DNA from: Opitutales bacterium | Lineage (GTDB): Bacteria > Verrucomicrobiota > Verrucomicrobiia > Opitutales > Oceanipulchritudinaceae | NCBI GenBank assembly: GCA_007133065.1 | Contig: SLNJ01000107.1 | Location: 1-54,873, forward strand | DNA length: 54,873 nt | Reading direction: 5' to 3' | Position numbers and translations under genes: made by a program | Notes under the pieces: generated by a model | Seen by the model: the letters and a program-made list of their open reading frames with translations, nothing else | Databases searched by the model: none | Told to the model about the DNA's origin: nothing | Shown here: piece after piece, positions 43,232 through 54,873 of the stretch | How positions within the stretch are numbered: the first letter of the stretch is position 1 | Layout: each line of letters begins with the position of its first letter

Positions 43232-43308
43232 GGGCGCATAGCTCAGTTGGCTAGAGCATTCGGTTTACACCCGAAAGGTCACAGGTTCGAGCCCTGTTGC
43301 GCCCACCA
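43232..43308 (+). tRNA. tRNA-Val (anticodon UAC)
   Basis: A complete cloverleaf is visible. The acceptor stem GGGCGCA pairs with TGCGCCC, the D arm contains AGCTCAGTTGGCTAGAGC, and the anticodon stem TTCGG/CCGAA encloses loop TTTACAC with anticodon TAC. The T arm ACAGG-TTCGAGC-CCTGT is perfect. The discriminator is A43305, and CCA (43306-43308) is genomically encoded. Confidence 0.97.
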
Positions 43309-43329
43309 TCATTCAAAGACAGAAAATCC

Positions 43330-43833
43330 ATGATGCGACACACCATCTCCGTCCTCGTCCAGAACAAATTCGGCGTGCTAACGCGGGTAGCCGGCATGTT
43401 CAGCGGCCGCGGGTTCAACATTGATACGCTCAATGTCGGGCCGACGCATGACGACCGGTACTCTCGGATCACGGCGACCGTCAAGGGGGACGATCAGCAG
43501 CTGGATCAATGTATCAAGCAGCTCGGCAAGCTGGTCGAGGTGCTCGAGGTGCGCGATCTGCGCGTTGGGCAGTACGTGGCCCGCGAGCTCGTGCTGTTGA
43601 AAATCGAGGCGAATGCCGCGAAACGCTCCGAAATCGTCCAGATCTGTGACATCTTCCGGGCAAAAATCGTCGATGTCTCGCCGGTCAGCGTCGTGGTCGA
43701 GATGACGGGCAACGATGAAAAGGTTCAGGCATTTCTCGACATGCTCGAGCCATACGGCATCAAGGACCTCGTCCGAACGGGCGCTGTGGCAATGCCGCGG
43801 CAACGCACCCGTAGCGCGGGATTGAACGTCTGA
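43330..43833 (+). CDS. ilvN: Acetolactate synthase small (regulatory) subunit
   Basis: Regulatory subunit of acetohydroxyacid synthase, which stimulates the catalytic subunit and confers valine feedback inhibition in branched-chain amino acid synthesis. MRHTISVLVQNKFGVLTRVAGMFSGRGFNIDTLNVGPT is the N-terminal ACT domain with its Val-binding region. The C-terminal domain (ELVLLKIEANAAKRSEIVQICDIFRAKIVDVSP) follows. Length 168 matches the IlvH/IlvN long form. The catalytic IlvB is not in the window, so the pair is split here. ilvC lies 62 bp downstream. Confidence 0.93.
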   Translation: MMRHTISVLVQNKFGVLTRVAGMFSGRGFNIDTLNVGPTHDDRYSRITATVKGDDQQLDQCIKQLGKLVEVLEVRDLRVGQYVARELVLLKIEANAAKRSEIVQICDIFRAKIVDVSPVSVVVEMTGNDEKVQAFLDMLEPYGIKDLVRTGAVAMPRQRTRSAGLNV

Positions 43834-43895
43834 TCCCGCGCCGCTCGAAACCGCTTTCTCACAGTTAGTCAACCAGTAATCCAAAACACAGCAGC

Positions 43896-44921
43896 ATGCC
43901 AGCTAAAGTCTACACGCACAAAGACGTCGATCCAAAGATCCTCCAGAACAAGACCCTTGCCGTTATCGGCTACGGTTCCCAGGGGCACGCCCACGCGCTG
44001 AACCTGAAGGAGAGCGGGTACCGCGTGATCATCGGGCTCTACAAGACAAGCAAATCGATCAAAGTGGCGGAGAGCCACGGCTTCGACGTGTTCGATGTGG
44101 CAACTGCCGTGGAGCGGGCCGATGCGATCATGTTGGCGGTTCCGGATATGAAACAGCCGTCCGTTTTCGAGTCGGAGGTCCTGCCCGGTCTGAAACCAGG
44201 GAAGACGGTGCTCTTCAGTCATGGCTTCTGTATTCACTTCGAACTGATCGATCCGCCCAAAGGGGTCGACGTGATCATGGTTGCCCCGAAAGGCCCCGGC
44301 CACGTGGTCCGGTCGCAATACCAGGAGGGCAAGGGTGTTCCGGCGCTGATCGCGGTTCGAAAAGGATCCTCGCGGAACGCCAAGAGTGTGGCACTCGCGT
44401 GGGCGGACGGCATTGGTGCAACCCGCGCCGGGGTGATTCAAACCAGCTTCAAGGAGGAGACCGAAACAGATCTGTTCGGCGAACAGGCGGTCCTTTGCGG
44501 GGGCGCGAGCGCGCTTGTCCTCGCGGGGTTCGAGACGTTGGTCGAAGCGGGTTACCAGCCGGAAATGGCCTATTTCGAATGCCTGCACGAATTAAAGCTG
44601 ATTGTAGATCTGATGGTCGAGAGCGGAGTGGCCGGCATGCGATTCTCGGTCTCGGAGACCGCCAAGTACGGGGATATCACACGTGGGCCGCGTGTGATCA
44701 ATGCGCAGACCAAGGCGCGGATGAAGACGATTCTTGGCGAGATCCAAAACGGAAAGTTCGCCCGGGAGTGGGTGCGCGAATACCAGGCGGGGCTCCCGAA
44801 ATACAATGCTTTGTTGAAGGCGGGAGAAGATCACCAGATCGAGAAAACAGGCAAGTATCTGCGCAGTCTAATGCCCTGGTTGAAGAAGAAGAACATCAAG
44901 GGCGTTCAGGCGGCTTACTGA
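43896..44921 (+). CDS. ilvC: Ketol-acid reductoisomerase
   Basis: NADPH- and Mg-dependent enzyme that converts acetolactate to dihydroxyisovalerate in Val/Leu/Ile synthesis. The Rossmann loop is [21 protein letters not shown], followed by the cofactor-specificity loop [47 protein letters not shown] is a signature stretch. [19 protein letters not shown] and [19 protein letters not shown] carry the metal-binding acidic residues. Length (341) is the class I short form. Confidence 0.96.
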   Translation: MPAKVYTHKDVDPKILQNKTLAVIGYGSQGHAHALNLKESGYRVIIGLYKTSKSIKVAESHGFDVFDVATAVERADAIMLAVPDMKQPSVFESEVLPGLKPGKTVLFSHGFCIHFELIDPPKGVDVIMVAPKGPGHVVRSQYQEGKGVPALIAVRKGSSRNAKSVALAWADGIGATRAGVIQTSFKEETETDLFGEQAVLCGGASALVLAGFETLVEAGYQPEMAYFECLHELKLIVDLMVESGVAGMRFSVSETAKYGDITRGPRVINAQTKARMKTILGEIQNGKFAREWVREYQAGLPKYNALLKAGEDHQIEKTGKYLRSLMPWLKKKNIKGVQAAY

Positions 44922-45019
44922 GGTCGGACGGCGGGCGGGTTCCGTTGGCGTTTCGTGCTCCTGGGTTGACGGAACCGGGTGGTGAGCGCACGGTTCCACG
45001 TGTCGTGACCCAACTGCGT

Positions 45020-45871
45020 ATGGATCATCTACGTTTTGCGACTCGTACGAGTCTGCTCGCACTGGCCCAGACCGCGCTGGTTGAGCGCTGGTTGACCGCC
45101 CGTGCGCCGGGGGTGCGTGTACACACCATACCGCTTGCGACGACCGGGGATCGGCAAGCGGACTGGTCGCTTCAGGATAAAGGCGGGAAAGGACTCTTTA
45201 CCAAGGAGTTGGAAGAGGCGTTGCTCGCTGGTGAAGCGGATGTCGCAATCCACAGCACCAAGGACCTGCCGACGGAGATGCCGCCCGGGCTTTGTCTTGC
45301 GGGGTTCCTTCCCCGGGAGCGGGCTCATGATGTGTTGATCGTTCGGGAAGGTGTATCCCGCCCCGGCCGGATCGCCACCGGAAGCCCCCGCCGACGAACC
45401 CAGCTCGCCCGGTTTTTCCCCGATGTCGAGTGGAGCGAGATTCGCGGGAACGTGGCGACACGGCTTCGGAAGATCGCGGATGGTGCATGCGACGCTTCGG
45501 TCCTCGCTGCGGCGGGTCTGTGTCGCCTTGGGATCGACCGATCGCCGGGGCTCATCTTTCATCCGATTCCGCTCGAACAGTGCGTGCCGGCTCCCGGGCA
45601 GGGAGCGATTGCGGTTCAGTCCCGGATTGAAGACCGAGCGCATCTGGCACCGTTTCTCGATACCGCAACCGCACGGGCGGTCGCGTTGGAACGTCATTTT
45701 CTCGAGAGGCTGGGCGGGGGGTGTCAAGTCGCTCACGCAGCTCACGCCTGCGACGATCGCCTGCTTGTGTTTCACGAAAAATGCGGGTATCGTTCGTTTG
45801 TGCTCGCACGCGGCTCAGAGACCGACGCTTACTCCGAAATCGACCGGATAATCGAGGAGGCCATCCGATGA
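45020..45871 (+). CDS. hemC: Porphobilinogen deaminase (hydroxymethylbilane synthase)
   Basis: Condenses four porphobilinogens into hydroxymethylbilane on a dipyrromethane cofactor, in the cytoplasm. FATRTSLLALAQTALVERWL is the N-terminus, GGKGLFTKELEEALLAGEADVAIHSTKDLPTEMP includes the catalytic Asp82 in TKDLP, and GSPRRRTQLARFFPDVE and IRGNVATRLRKI bind the polypyrrole. The cofactor-attaching Cys is C235 in LGGGCQVAHAAHA, with Ala-His in place of the usual Pro-Ile. At 284 residues the C-terminal domain is short. A GTG at 45005 is an alternative start. It overlaps hemD by 4 bp. Confidence 0.93.
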   Translation: MDHLRFATRTSLLALAQTALVERWLTARAPGVRVHTIPLATTGDRQADWSLQDKGGKGLFTKELEEALLAGEADVAIHSTKDLPTEMPPGLCLAGFLPRERAHDVLIVREGVSRPGRIATGSPRRRTQLARFFPDVEWSEIRGNVATRLRKIADGACDASVLAAAGLCRLGIDRSPGLIFHPIPLEQCVPAPGQGAIAVQSRIEDRAHLAPFLDTATARAVALERHFLERLGGGCQVAHAAHACDDRLLVFHEKCGYRSFVLARGSETDAYSEIDRIIEEAIR

Positions 45872-46680
45872 AGAAGAAATCGGTCCCACCCGAAACCGCA
45901 TCACTGCGGGGAAAACGCATCGCCATCACGCGGAATCGTGATCGAAACAGCGCTCTGACCAGGATGTTGCGCGATTGCGGGGCGGAGGTGCTCGATCTGC
46001 CGTTGATTCGCATTGTTCCGGAGGAGAATGCCGTGGCGCGCGAGGAGGTGTTCCTTGAATTCGGCAGCTACGAATGGCTGGTGTTTACCAGCCGAAACGG
46101 GGTCGAGCACTTCTTCAAGCAGTTCTTTGAGCGCTTCGAGGACATACGCGCCCTCGGCCTGACCCGGCTCGCGGCGATCGGAGCGGCCACCGCCGAAGCC
46201 CTGCGCCGGCTCCACTTGAAGGTGGATGTGGTACCCGAAAAAGCATCGGCCGAGTCATTGGCGGATGCGCTTACCGCTTATGGGAGCATGGACAATCTAC
46301 GCGTGCTTGTGGTGACGGGAAACAGAAACAGGAAAACCCTGGCGAACAAACTGGAGGCGGCGCGCGCTATCGTCGATACGCTGCAGGTCTACCGGACCGA
46401 GAAGAGCGACCTGAGAGACGATGCGACGGCGCAGTCGTTTCGCAAGGAGGGAGCGGATGCTATCCTCTTTGCGAGTGCGTCGGCGGTGCAGTCCTTCGTC
46501 GATCAAGCGGGCGTGCTGCAGCTTGAACCCTCGGCCCACCGGCCGCTCGGATGCAGCATCGGACCGCTTACATCCGAAACGATGCGTGCGACCGGCATTC
46601 CGGTGGATGTGGAGTCGCCGGAAGCCAGTCTCCGCAGCCTGGTCACAGCGGTTGCGCAGCGCCTGGCAAACGACCGATGA
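45868..46680 (+). CDS. hemD: Uroporphyrinogen-III synthase
   Basis: Cyclises hydroxymethylbilane with D-ring inversion to uroporphyrinogen III. The family is poorly conserved, but the landmarks fit: KRIAITRNRDRNSALTRMLRDCGAEVLDLPLIRI, YEWLVFTSRNGVEHFF, AAIGAATAEALRRL, VVTGNRNRKTLANKL and ADAILFASASAVQSFVD. Length is 270. Its ATG overlaps the hemC stop, and its own stop overlaps trpF, both as ATGA, so the three genes are translationally linked. Confidence 0.9.
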   Translation: MKKKSVPPETASLRGKRIAITRNRDRNSALTRMLRDCGAEVLDLPLIRIVPEENAVAREEVFLEFGSYEWLVFTSRNGVEHFFKQFFERFEDIRALGLTRLAAIGAATAEALRRLHLKVDVVPEKASAESLADALTAYGSMDNLRVLVVTGNRNRKTLANKLEAARAIVDTLQVYRTEKSDLRDDATAQSFRKEGADAILFASASAVQSFVDQAGVLQLEPSAHRPLGCSIGPLTSETMRATGIPVDVESPEASLRSLVTAVAQRLANDR

Positions 46681-47336
46681 GCTGCCCCGATCTCAAACTC
46701 TGCGGGTTGACGCGTCCCAGGGACGCGGCGGCCGCTCTCGCTGGCGGGATTGCGTACGCGGGTGTCATTCGTTACCCGCGATCCCCGCGATATGTTTCGC
46801 CGGATGAGATCCCCGACCTGCTCGATGTGATTCCGCGGGCGATGCGGGTTGCCGTGGATGTTGAACCGTCGGTCGAACAACTGTACGCCTACCGGGAGGA
46901 GGGGTTTCATTGCTTTCAGATCCACTTCCGCCCCGAGATCTCGCGTGCCCGCCTGGAGTCCTGGAGCGAAGCGGTCGGACCGGATGCGCTCTGGCTTGCG
47001 CCGCGCATGCCCGCGGAGGCGACCGAATTACCGGAGATGTGGCTGCCTTGCGCGGATACCTGGCTCATCGACACGCCGTCGTTGCACGGGTTCGGCGGCA
47101 CCGGCAGAACCGGGGATTGGACCCGTTTCCGCCGCTGGCGTGAGGCTCATCCGGAGAAGCGATGGGCGCTCGCCGGAGGCCTGGGCCCCGCGAACCTGGA
47201 ATCCGCGGTAAGAGAGGCGCACCCCGATATCGTCGACGTGAGCAGCGGTGTGGAAGCGTCGCCCGGAGTCAAGGATCCGGCAAAGCTGGACGCTCTTTTC
47301 GCCGCATTGGTTGATTTGCGGCGGACGCCGACGTGA
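46677..47336 (+). CDS. trpF: Phosphoribosylanthranilate isomerase
   Basis: Isomerises phosphoribosylanthranilate in tryptophan synthesis, with a TIM barrel. LKLCGLTRPRDAAAALAGG has the catalytic Cys9. VIRYPRSPRYVSPDEI is the usual GFxFxPxSPRxV region. WLIDTPSLHGFGGTGRTGDW holds the catalytic Asp and phosphate loop, and ALAGGLGPANLESAVRE and VDVSSGVEASPGVKDPAKL are the C-terminal signatures. Length is 219. Being downstream of hemCD instead of in a trp operon is uncommon. Confidence 0.93.
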   Translation: MSCPDLKLCGLTRPRDAAAALAGGIAYAGVIRYPRSPRYVSPDEIPDLLDVIPRAMRVAVDVEPSVEQLYAYREEGFHCFQIHFRPEISRARLESWSEAVGPDALWLAPRMPAEATELPEMWLPCADTWLIDTPSLHGFGGTGRTGDWTRFRRWREAHPEKRWALAGGLGPANLESAVREAHPDIVDVSSGVEASPGVKDPAKLDALFAALVDLRRTPT

Positions 47337-47408
47337 AGACAAATCCTTCTTTCAACCTTGTGCGGGAAACGGGATTCCGGTAATCTATTGGTTTTTGATT
47401 ATATCCCG

Positions 47409-49934
47409 ATGCCGAGCAGGAGCTCTAATAAAGTCTATAGCAGCAATGCGCTGGAAAGGTGGTTTGAACGCCTCGCTCACCCATGGGAGAAGGCATTCAG
47501 CGAATCGGAACTCGCCGAGGGGCGGCAGCTATACCGCGGCGGTGAGATCCGGGGTTTGGAGCTCGGAGACTCCGATGCCGTCGTTCACATGAAGCTGGAG
47601 AAGCAGGAGGTGTACGCCTGCATCGAATGGCACAACGGCAATCCTGAAATACGGGCATCTCACCGGGATCGAGGTCTTGGTCGCGCGCTCGCCGCAGCGG
47701 GACTCTACGAGATCGAGGAGCTGGTCGCCGACGAGGTGTCGGCCGTCGCCCCCGAATCGTCAGACGAGTCCGCTTCGAATCCCGCGGAGCCGTTATCCAG
47801 TGCTCCTGATCCGGAGCCGCCGGAGCCGGAACAACCGGGGCGCGGGCTCATAGTTAAGCTCACCATGGTAACGCGGGGCCTGCAATTGGAGGTGTTCTGG
47901 GACGATCCGTTTCGTTCTTCGGTCCCTGCGCTCTGTAACGGCAAGTCCAACCACCAGCTTACGAGCGAAGAGCGGGAGAAACTAATCCGGCTCACGACCC
48001 GGGCCCATCACGCCTCCTTTCAGTATCGCTCGAAGCGGCGGGACTATCTCCTCGACGATCTGACCCGTATCCCGCGTTTCGTTCGGGAGGAGCTGCCGCA
48101 GTGGCGGCGCCACTTCATCGTCCAGAGCGATGGGAAGCTTCCTCTCCTGGCAGAAGGGGTCCAGGACGTTCGTGTCGAAGCGACGGCACACCAGAACAAC
48201 GGCCGATTTGAACTCGGCTTGAACCTCTGGCTTGGCAAGCACAGACTCGACGGCGCTTTGAGCGGGCTGCTCCTGCGCAATCCCGAGCGCTGCCATCTGT
48301 CGCCGGAACACGGGTTGGTTCGGACCACGCCGGAGCAGGGAGAATTGCTGACGCAATGGCGCGAGATCTTTTCGGGTCGATTGGAGGGAGTCTATCCCCG
48401 ATATATGCTTTTCGCGATCTTCGCGCAAAACACCATTCCCCTGCACACCTCGGAGGAACTCGAGGTCTGGAGACGGGAGTTGCAAGCGCTTCCCGAGGAT
48501 TTCGACGACCGCCGATGGCCCGCTTTTTTGCGGCCGTACCAGGCCCGCGGGGCTGAATGGATGGCACGGTTGCTCGAACGGGGATGCCACGCTCTGTTGG
48601 CCGACGAGATGGGTCTGGGCAAGACGGTTCAACTCCTCGCGTTGCTGCACGGGGGCCTTCCGAAGGAGGCACGCGATAAGCCACACCTGATTGTGTGCCC
48701 GGCGAGCGTGATTGCGGTATGGGAACGCGAATGCCGCCGCTTCTATCCGAAGACCCCCATTGCGATCCTGAAGCGCGGTAGCGACTTCCCGTCAAACGGG
48801 GAGGCGCAGATCTGGCTGGCGAGCTATACGCAGCTCCGCCGCCACAAATCCCTCCTTGACGGCGTGACCTTTGGTTGCGCGGTTCTGGACGAGGCGCAAT
48901 TCATCAAGAATCCCGAGGCAAAAGTCAGCATCGCATGCATGGCGATCCGATCCCACGCCCGTATCGCGTTGACCGGTACGCCGCTGGAGAACCGTCATCA
49001 GGATCTGTGGACGCTTTTTCGTTTCCTCATGCCCGGCCTTCTCGGAGGACGGCGCCCGCTCGAGGAGCGTCTGGCGTCCGACCCGGAGGAGACCGACCGG
49101 CGCCTTCGCCAACAGATCGCCCCGTTCGTCCTCAGACGAACCAAGGCGGAGGTCCTGCGTGAGCTCCCGCCGAAAGTTGAGGATGAGCTGGCGTGTCCCC
49201 TGACCGCTGTGCAGGCGGCGGAGTACCGACGGATCAGCCGGCGTGGGATCCAATCGCTCGGGAATCGGTTGGATGAAAACATGCGCCGGCGGTCAATCAG
49301 CTTTTTCACCCTATTGACCCGCTTGCGCCAGGTCTGTTGCGACCCCGATCTGCTTCCATGGGTGAATGCCGGGATTGAAGAAAGCGGGAAACTGGTGGTA
49401 TTGCGGCAACGGTTGAGGGACATCCTGGCAAGCGATCGCAAGGTTGTCGTATTCAGCCAGTTTGTGAGTTTTTTGGATCGCACCGAAACCATGCTGCGCG
49501 ATGCATTGCACGACGTGCCGATTCACCGCTTGACCGGCAAGACCATCGATCGTGAGAAACCGGTGCGCGCGTTCCAGGAAGAGAAGGGTAGGGCTGTCAT
49601 CCTGGTCAGTTTGAGAGCCGGCGGAACCGGAATCACGCTTCATGCCGCCGATTATGTCTTCCTCATGGATCCATGGTGGAACCCCGCAGTCGAGGCGCAG
49701 GCGATCGACCGGGTCCACCGGATCGGACAGGAGCGCACGGTTTTTGTGTACCGAATGGTGACCCGGGGGACCGTGGAGGAACGGATCGAGCGACTCAAGC
49801 GCGACAAGCGAGCGTTGTTTCAGGAACTGGTGGGGAGCCTCGGCGGCGATCGCGACTGGGTACGCCAGTTCGAATCCCTCGAAGACCTGATCGCCCTGGA
49901 TAGCGACAACGGCGAGGATAAAGGGGAAAGCTAA
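47409..49934 (+). CDS. SNF2/SWI2-family helicase
   Basis: DNA-dependent ATPase of the SNF2 group (HepA/RapA-like bacterial branch). The N-terminal about 110 residues (ERWFERLAHPWEKAFSESELAEGRQLYRGG) occupy the place of a SWIM zinc-finger region but lack its Cys/His pattern. An acidic Pro-rich linker follows (EPEPPEPEQPG). Motif I is ADEMGLGKT (K405), motif II DEAQ at residues 494-497, motif III LTGTPLENR, and the C-terminal RecA domain has VVVFSQFVSFLD, VSLRAGGTGITLHAADYV and DRVHRIGQ. Length is 841. ATG 47409 is preferred to 47358; no clear Shine-Dalgarno precedes either. Confidence 0.92.
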   Translation: MPSRSSNKVYSSNALERWFERLAHPWEKAFSESELAEGRQLYRGGEIRGLELGDSDAVVHMKLEKQEVYACIEWHNGNPEIRASHRDRGLGRALAAAGLYEIEELVADEVSAVAPESSDESASNPAEPLSSAPDPEPPEPEQPGRGLIVKLTMVTRGLQLEVFWDDPFRSSVPALCNGKSNHQLTSEEREKLIRLTTRAHHASFQYRSKRRDYLLDDLTRIPRFVREELPQWRRHFIVQSDGKLPLLAEGVQDVRVEATAHQNNGRFELGLNLWLGKHRLDGALSGLLLRNPERCHLSPEHGLVRTTPEQGELLTQWREIFSGRLEGVYPRYMLFAIFAQNTIPLHTSEELEVWRRELQALPEDFDDRRWPAFLRPYQARGAEWMARLLERGCHALLADEMGLGKTVQLLALLHGGLPKEARDKPHLIVCPASVIAVWERECRRFYPKTPIAILKRGSDFPSNGEAQIWLASYTQLRRHKSLLDGVTFGCAVLDEAQFIKNPEAKVSIACMAIRSHARIALTGTPLENRHQDLWTLFRFLMPGLLGGRRPLEERLASDPEETDRRLRQQIAPFVLRRTKAEVLRELPPKVEDELACPLTAVQAAEYRRISRRGIQSLGNRLDENMRRRSISFFTLLTRLRQVCCDPDLLPWVNAGIEESGKLVVLRQRLRDILASDRKVVVFSQFVSFLDRTETMLRDALHDVPIHRLTGKTIDREKPVRAFQEEKGRAVILVSLRAGGTGITLHAADYVFLMDPWWNPAVEAQAIDRVHRIGQERTVFVYRMVTRGTVEERIERLKRDKRALFQELVGSLGGDRDWVRQFESLEDLIALDSDNGEDKGES

Positions 49935-50014
49935 GGGGGGCGTTAGCCCCGAAACGGGCGCCGGCAAGGACCGCGCGGACCTGGGTTGCTGCATGCTTCG
50001 AGTCCGTCGGACAC
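49935..50014. other. Short convergent gap with GGGGC/GCCCC hairpin
   Basis: Between the helicase and the receiver-domain gene on the opposite strand, GGGGC (49937-49941) and GCCCC (49946-49950) flank GTTA. There is no T-run, so it is at best a weak transcription end. Confidence 0.3.
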
Positions 50015-50512
50015 TCAAGCCAAATCCTCGTCCAGGACCGTACGAATCAGATCGAGCAGTGCTCGCATCTCGTATGGCTTGGAGACCACATGACGGACTC
50101 CCGCCGCTCTGGCTCGCTCGCCCAACGTTCGCTCGGTCCATCCGGTGGATAGAATGGTACGGGCGCGTGGGTTATCCGAAGTGATTCGACGACAAACCTC
50201 AAGTCCATCCAGGTCGGGAAGCCGTAGATCGGCCAAAACCACTTTGATGTCGCGGCCGTGCTTGACGCTGAGCTCAAGGGCGCTTCGTCCATCTGCGGCC
50301 GTGAGAACCGTGTAGCCACGCGCAGTGAGCACGGTATCGACAACCTCGGCGAGTTGACGCTCGTCCTCAACCAGCAGGATCGTTTCAGTTCCCCAAGGTG
50401 CCCGATTCGGATCCCGGTCCAGTGGATTCACGGTGTTTCTCGAGCCGAACAGCAGGCGGGTGAATGCATCATCGCCGCATTGTTCGGTTGGAGATGGGCA
50501 AAGGTTCATCAT
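50015..50512 (-). CDS. Stand-alone response-regulator receiver protein
   Basis: Single receiver domain of 165 residues with no output domain. ETILLVEDERQLAEVVDTVL supplies the acidic pair (E49, D50), VVLADLRLPDLDG the phospho-acceptor D95, LSTGW the Thr/Ser switch and VSKPY the Lys145. The wording ETILLVEDE is typical of the C-terminal receiver of hybrid histidine kinases, and the first 40 residues are low-complexity, so this could be a receiver detached from a kinase. No kinase gene is next to it. Output is probably by protein contact. Confidence 0.88.
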   Translation of the reverse strand: MMNLCPSPTEQCGDDAFTRLLFGSRNTVNPLDRDPNRAPWGTETILLVEDERQLAEVVDTVLTARGYTVLTAADGRSALELSVKHGRDIKVVLADLRLPDLDGLEVCRRITSDNPRARTILSTGWTERTLGERARAAGVRHVVSKPYEMRALLDLIRTVLDEDLA

Positions 50513-50841
50513 GGTCGTGTCTATTGAGGATCTTCGGCTGATTCGCTCCGAATGCTTATAGGTAGCACGACCTGTGCCAGACGAATAACGGGTTCCTAAG
50601 TAATTACCTATAAAATTCTTACATAAAACAGATTTCCTGTTGCCGCAAGGACAGGGAAATTATATGGGAATTATTTCCCAACCCGGAGGGGATGGTTCGC
50701 AGGTTTTGGGAAATAGCCGCCACAAAACCGGACCGCTGTCAGTCAGCGGTCAAAAGGGGACCGATTAACCGCGATTGGAGCTGATGAGACCCCTGTTGCT
50801 TGCGTGCCCCGCGATGCTATATGATGGCGGTCGCAACAGCT
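50513..50841. other. AT-rich intergenic region with hairpins
   Basis: This lies upstream of the receiver gene and downstream of the haem-binding gene, both on the minus strand. The 50575-50680 part is AT-rich and probably holds the receiver promoter. Arms at 50672-50683 (TATTTCCCAACC) and 50702-50715 (GGTTTTGGGAAATA) form a hairpin with a small bulge. No open frame is convincing. Confidence 0.5.
50731..50751 (-). terminator. Possible terminator of the katG operon
   Basis: GACCGCTG-TCAGT-CAGCGGTC forms a perfect 8-bp stem with a 5-nt loop about 90 nt after the stop of the haem-binding gene. On the minus strand it is followed by CGGTTTTG, a short T-run. This suits a weak intrinsic terminator. 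Confidence 0.4.

Positions 50842-54873
<4,032 letters not shown>

Overview
This is a GC-rich bacterial chromosome window from a Gram-negative cell: it encodes an RND pump with a lipoprotein adaptor, a probable outer-membrane barrel and several Sec-type signal peptides. The mix of features points to the PVC group, most likely Verrucomicrobiota or Kiritimatiellota: a multi-gene sulfatase/Gfo-Idh-MocA sugar cluster, an FAD oxidoreductase with HEAT-like repeats, a Trp/Tyr-rich domain seen in secreted Verrucomicrobia proteins, and many GC-rich intergenic repeats. No rRNA or other phylogenetic marker is present, so this placement is inference.

Layout. 1-10.5 kb is mostly housekeeping: a CoaC-like flavoprotein, shikimate kinase, GTP-type PEP carboxykinase, GltX, a secreted protein, a 0.9-kb repeat-filled gap, GlnS and the lipid II flippase MurJ. 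A YefM-YoeB toxin-antitoxin pair and a bile-acid:sodium symporter-like carrier follow. From 22.1 kb back to 12.6 kb runs a probable nine-gene minus-strand operon: two Gfo/Idh/MocA dehydrogenases, a TIM-barrel isomerase, a sulfatase-fold enzyme with Thr at the nucleophile site, a sulfotransferase-like protein, an aldo/keto reductase, a medium-chain dehydrogenase, a Cys-type sulfatase and a PIG-L deacetylase. A divergent AraC-type regulator sits at its head. It looks like a system for a sulfated, probably N-acetylated glycan. A PQQ-type sugar dehydrogenase, an RND pump pair and a secreted-type beta-propeller protein follow.

30.6-35.1 kb is the most unusual part. It is a tight plus-strand set made of a small secreted peptide ending in GCPSCN (DUF4266-like), an outer-membrane-barrel candidate, a three-part fusion (TlpA-type thioredoxin, Trp/Tyr-rich domain, DUF3179), a CcdA/DsbD-type membrane electron carrier and a periplasmic CPYC thioredoxin. 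This reads as a complete thiol-redox relay from the inner membrane to the cell surface, with unknown substrate. A 971-residue FAD oxidoreductase and another Gfo/Idh/MocA protein come next.

39.2-41.8 kb is an accessory patch: palindromic repeats, three decayed gene remnants (SHOCT-like, GNAT, MazF), and a VapBC-type pair lying between two copies of a duplicated noncoding segment, one of which carries a REPIN-like insertion. The rest is biosynthetic and general: an ANKH/MATE-like transporter, tRNA-Val(UAC), ilvN-ilvC, hemC-hemD-trpF (joined by ATGA overlaps), a SNF2 helicase, a lone receiver domain, and katG translationally coupled to an ethylbenzene-dehydrogenase-type haem-binding protein. The window ends in another repeat-rich gap.
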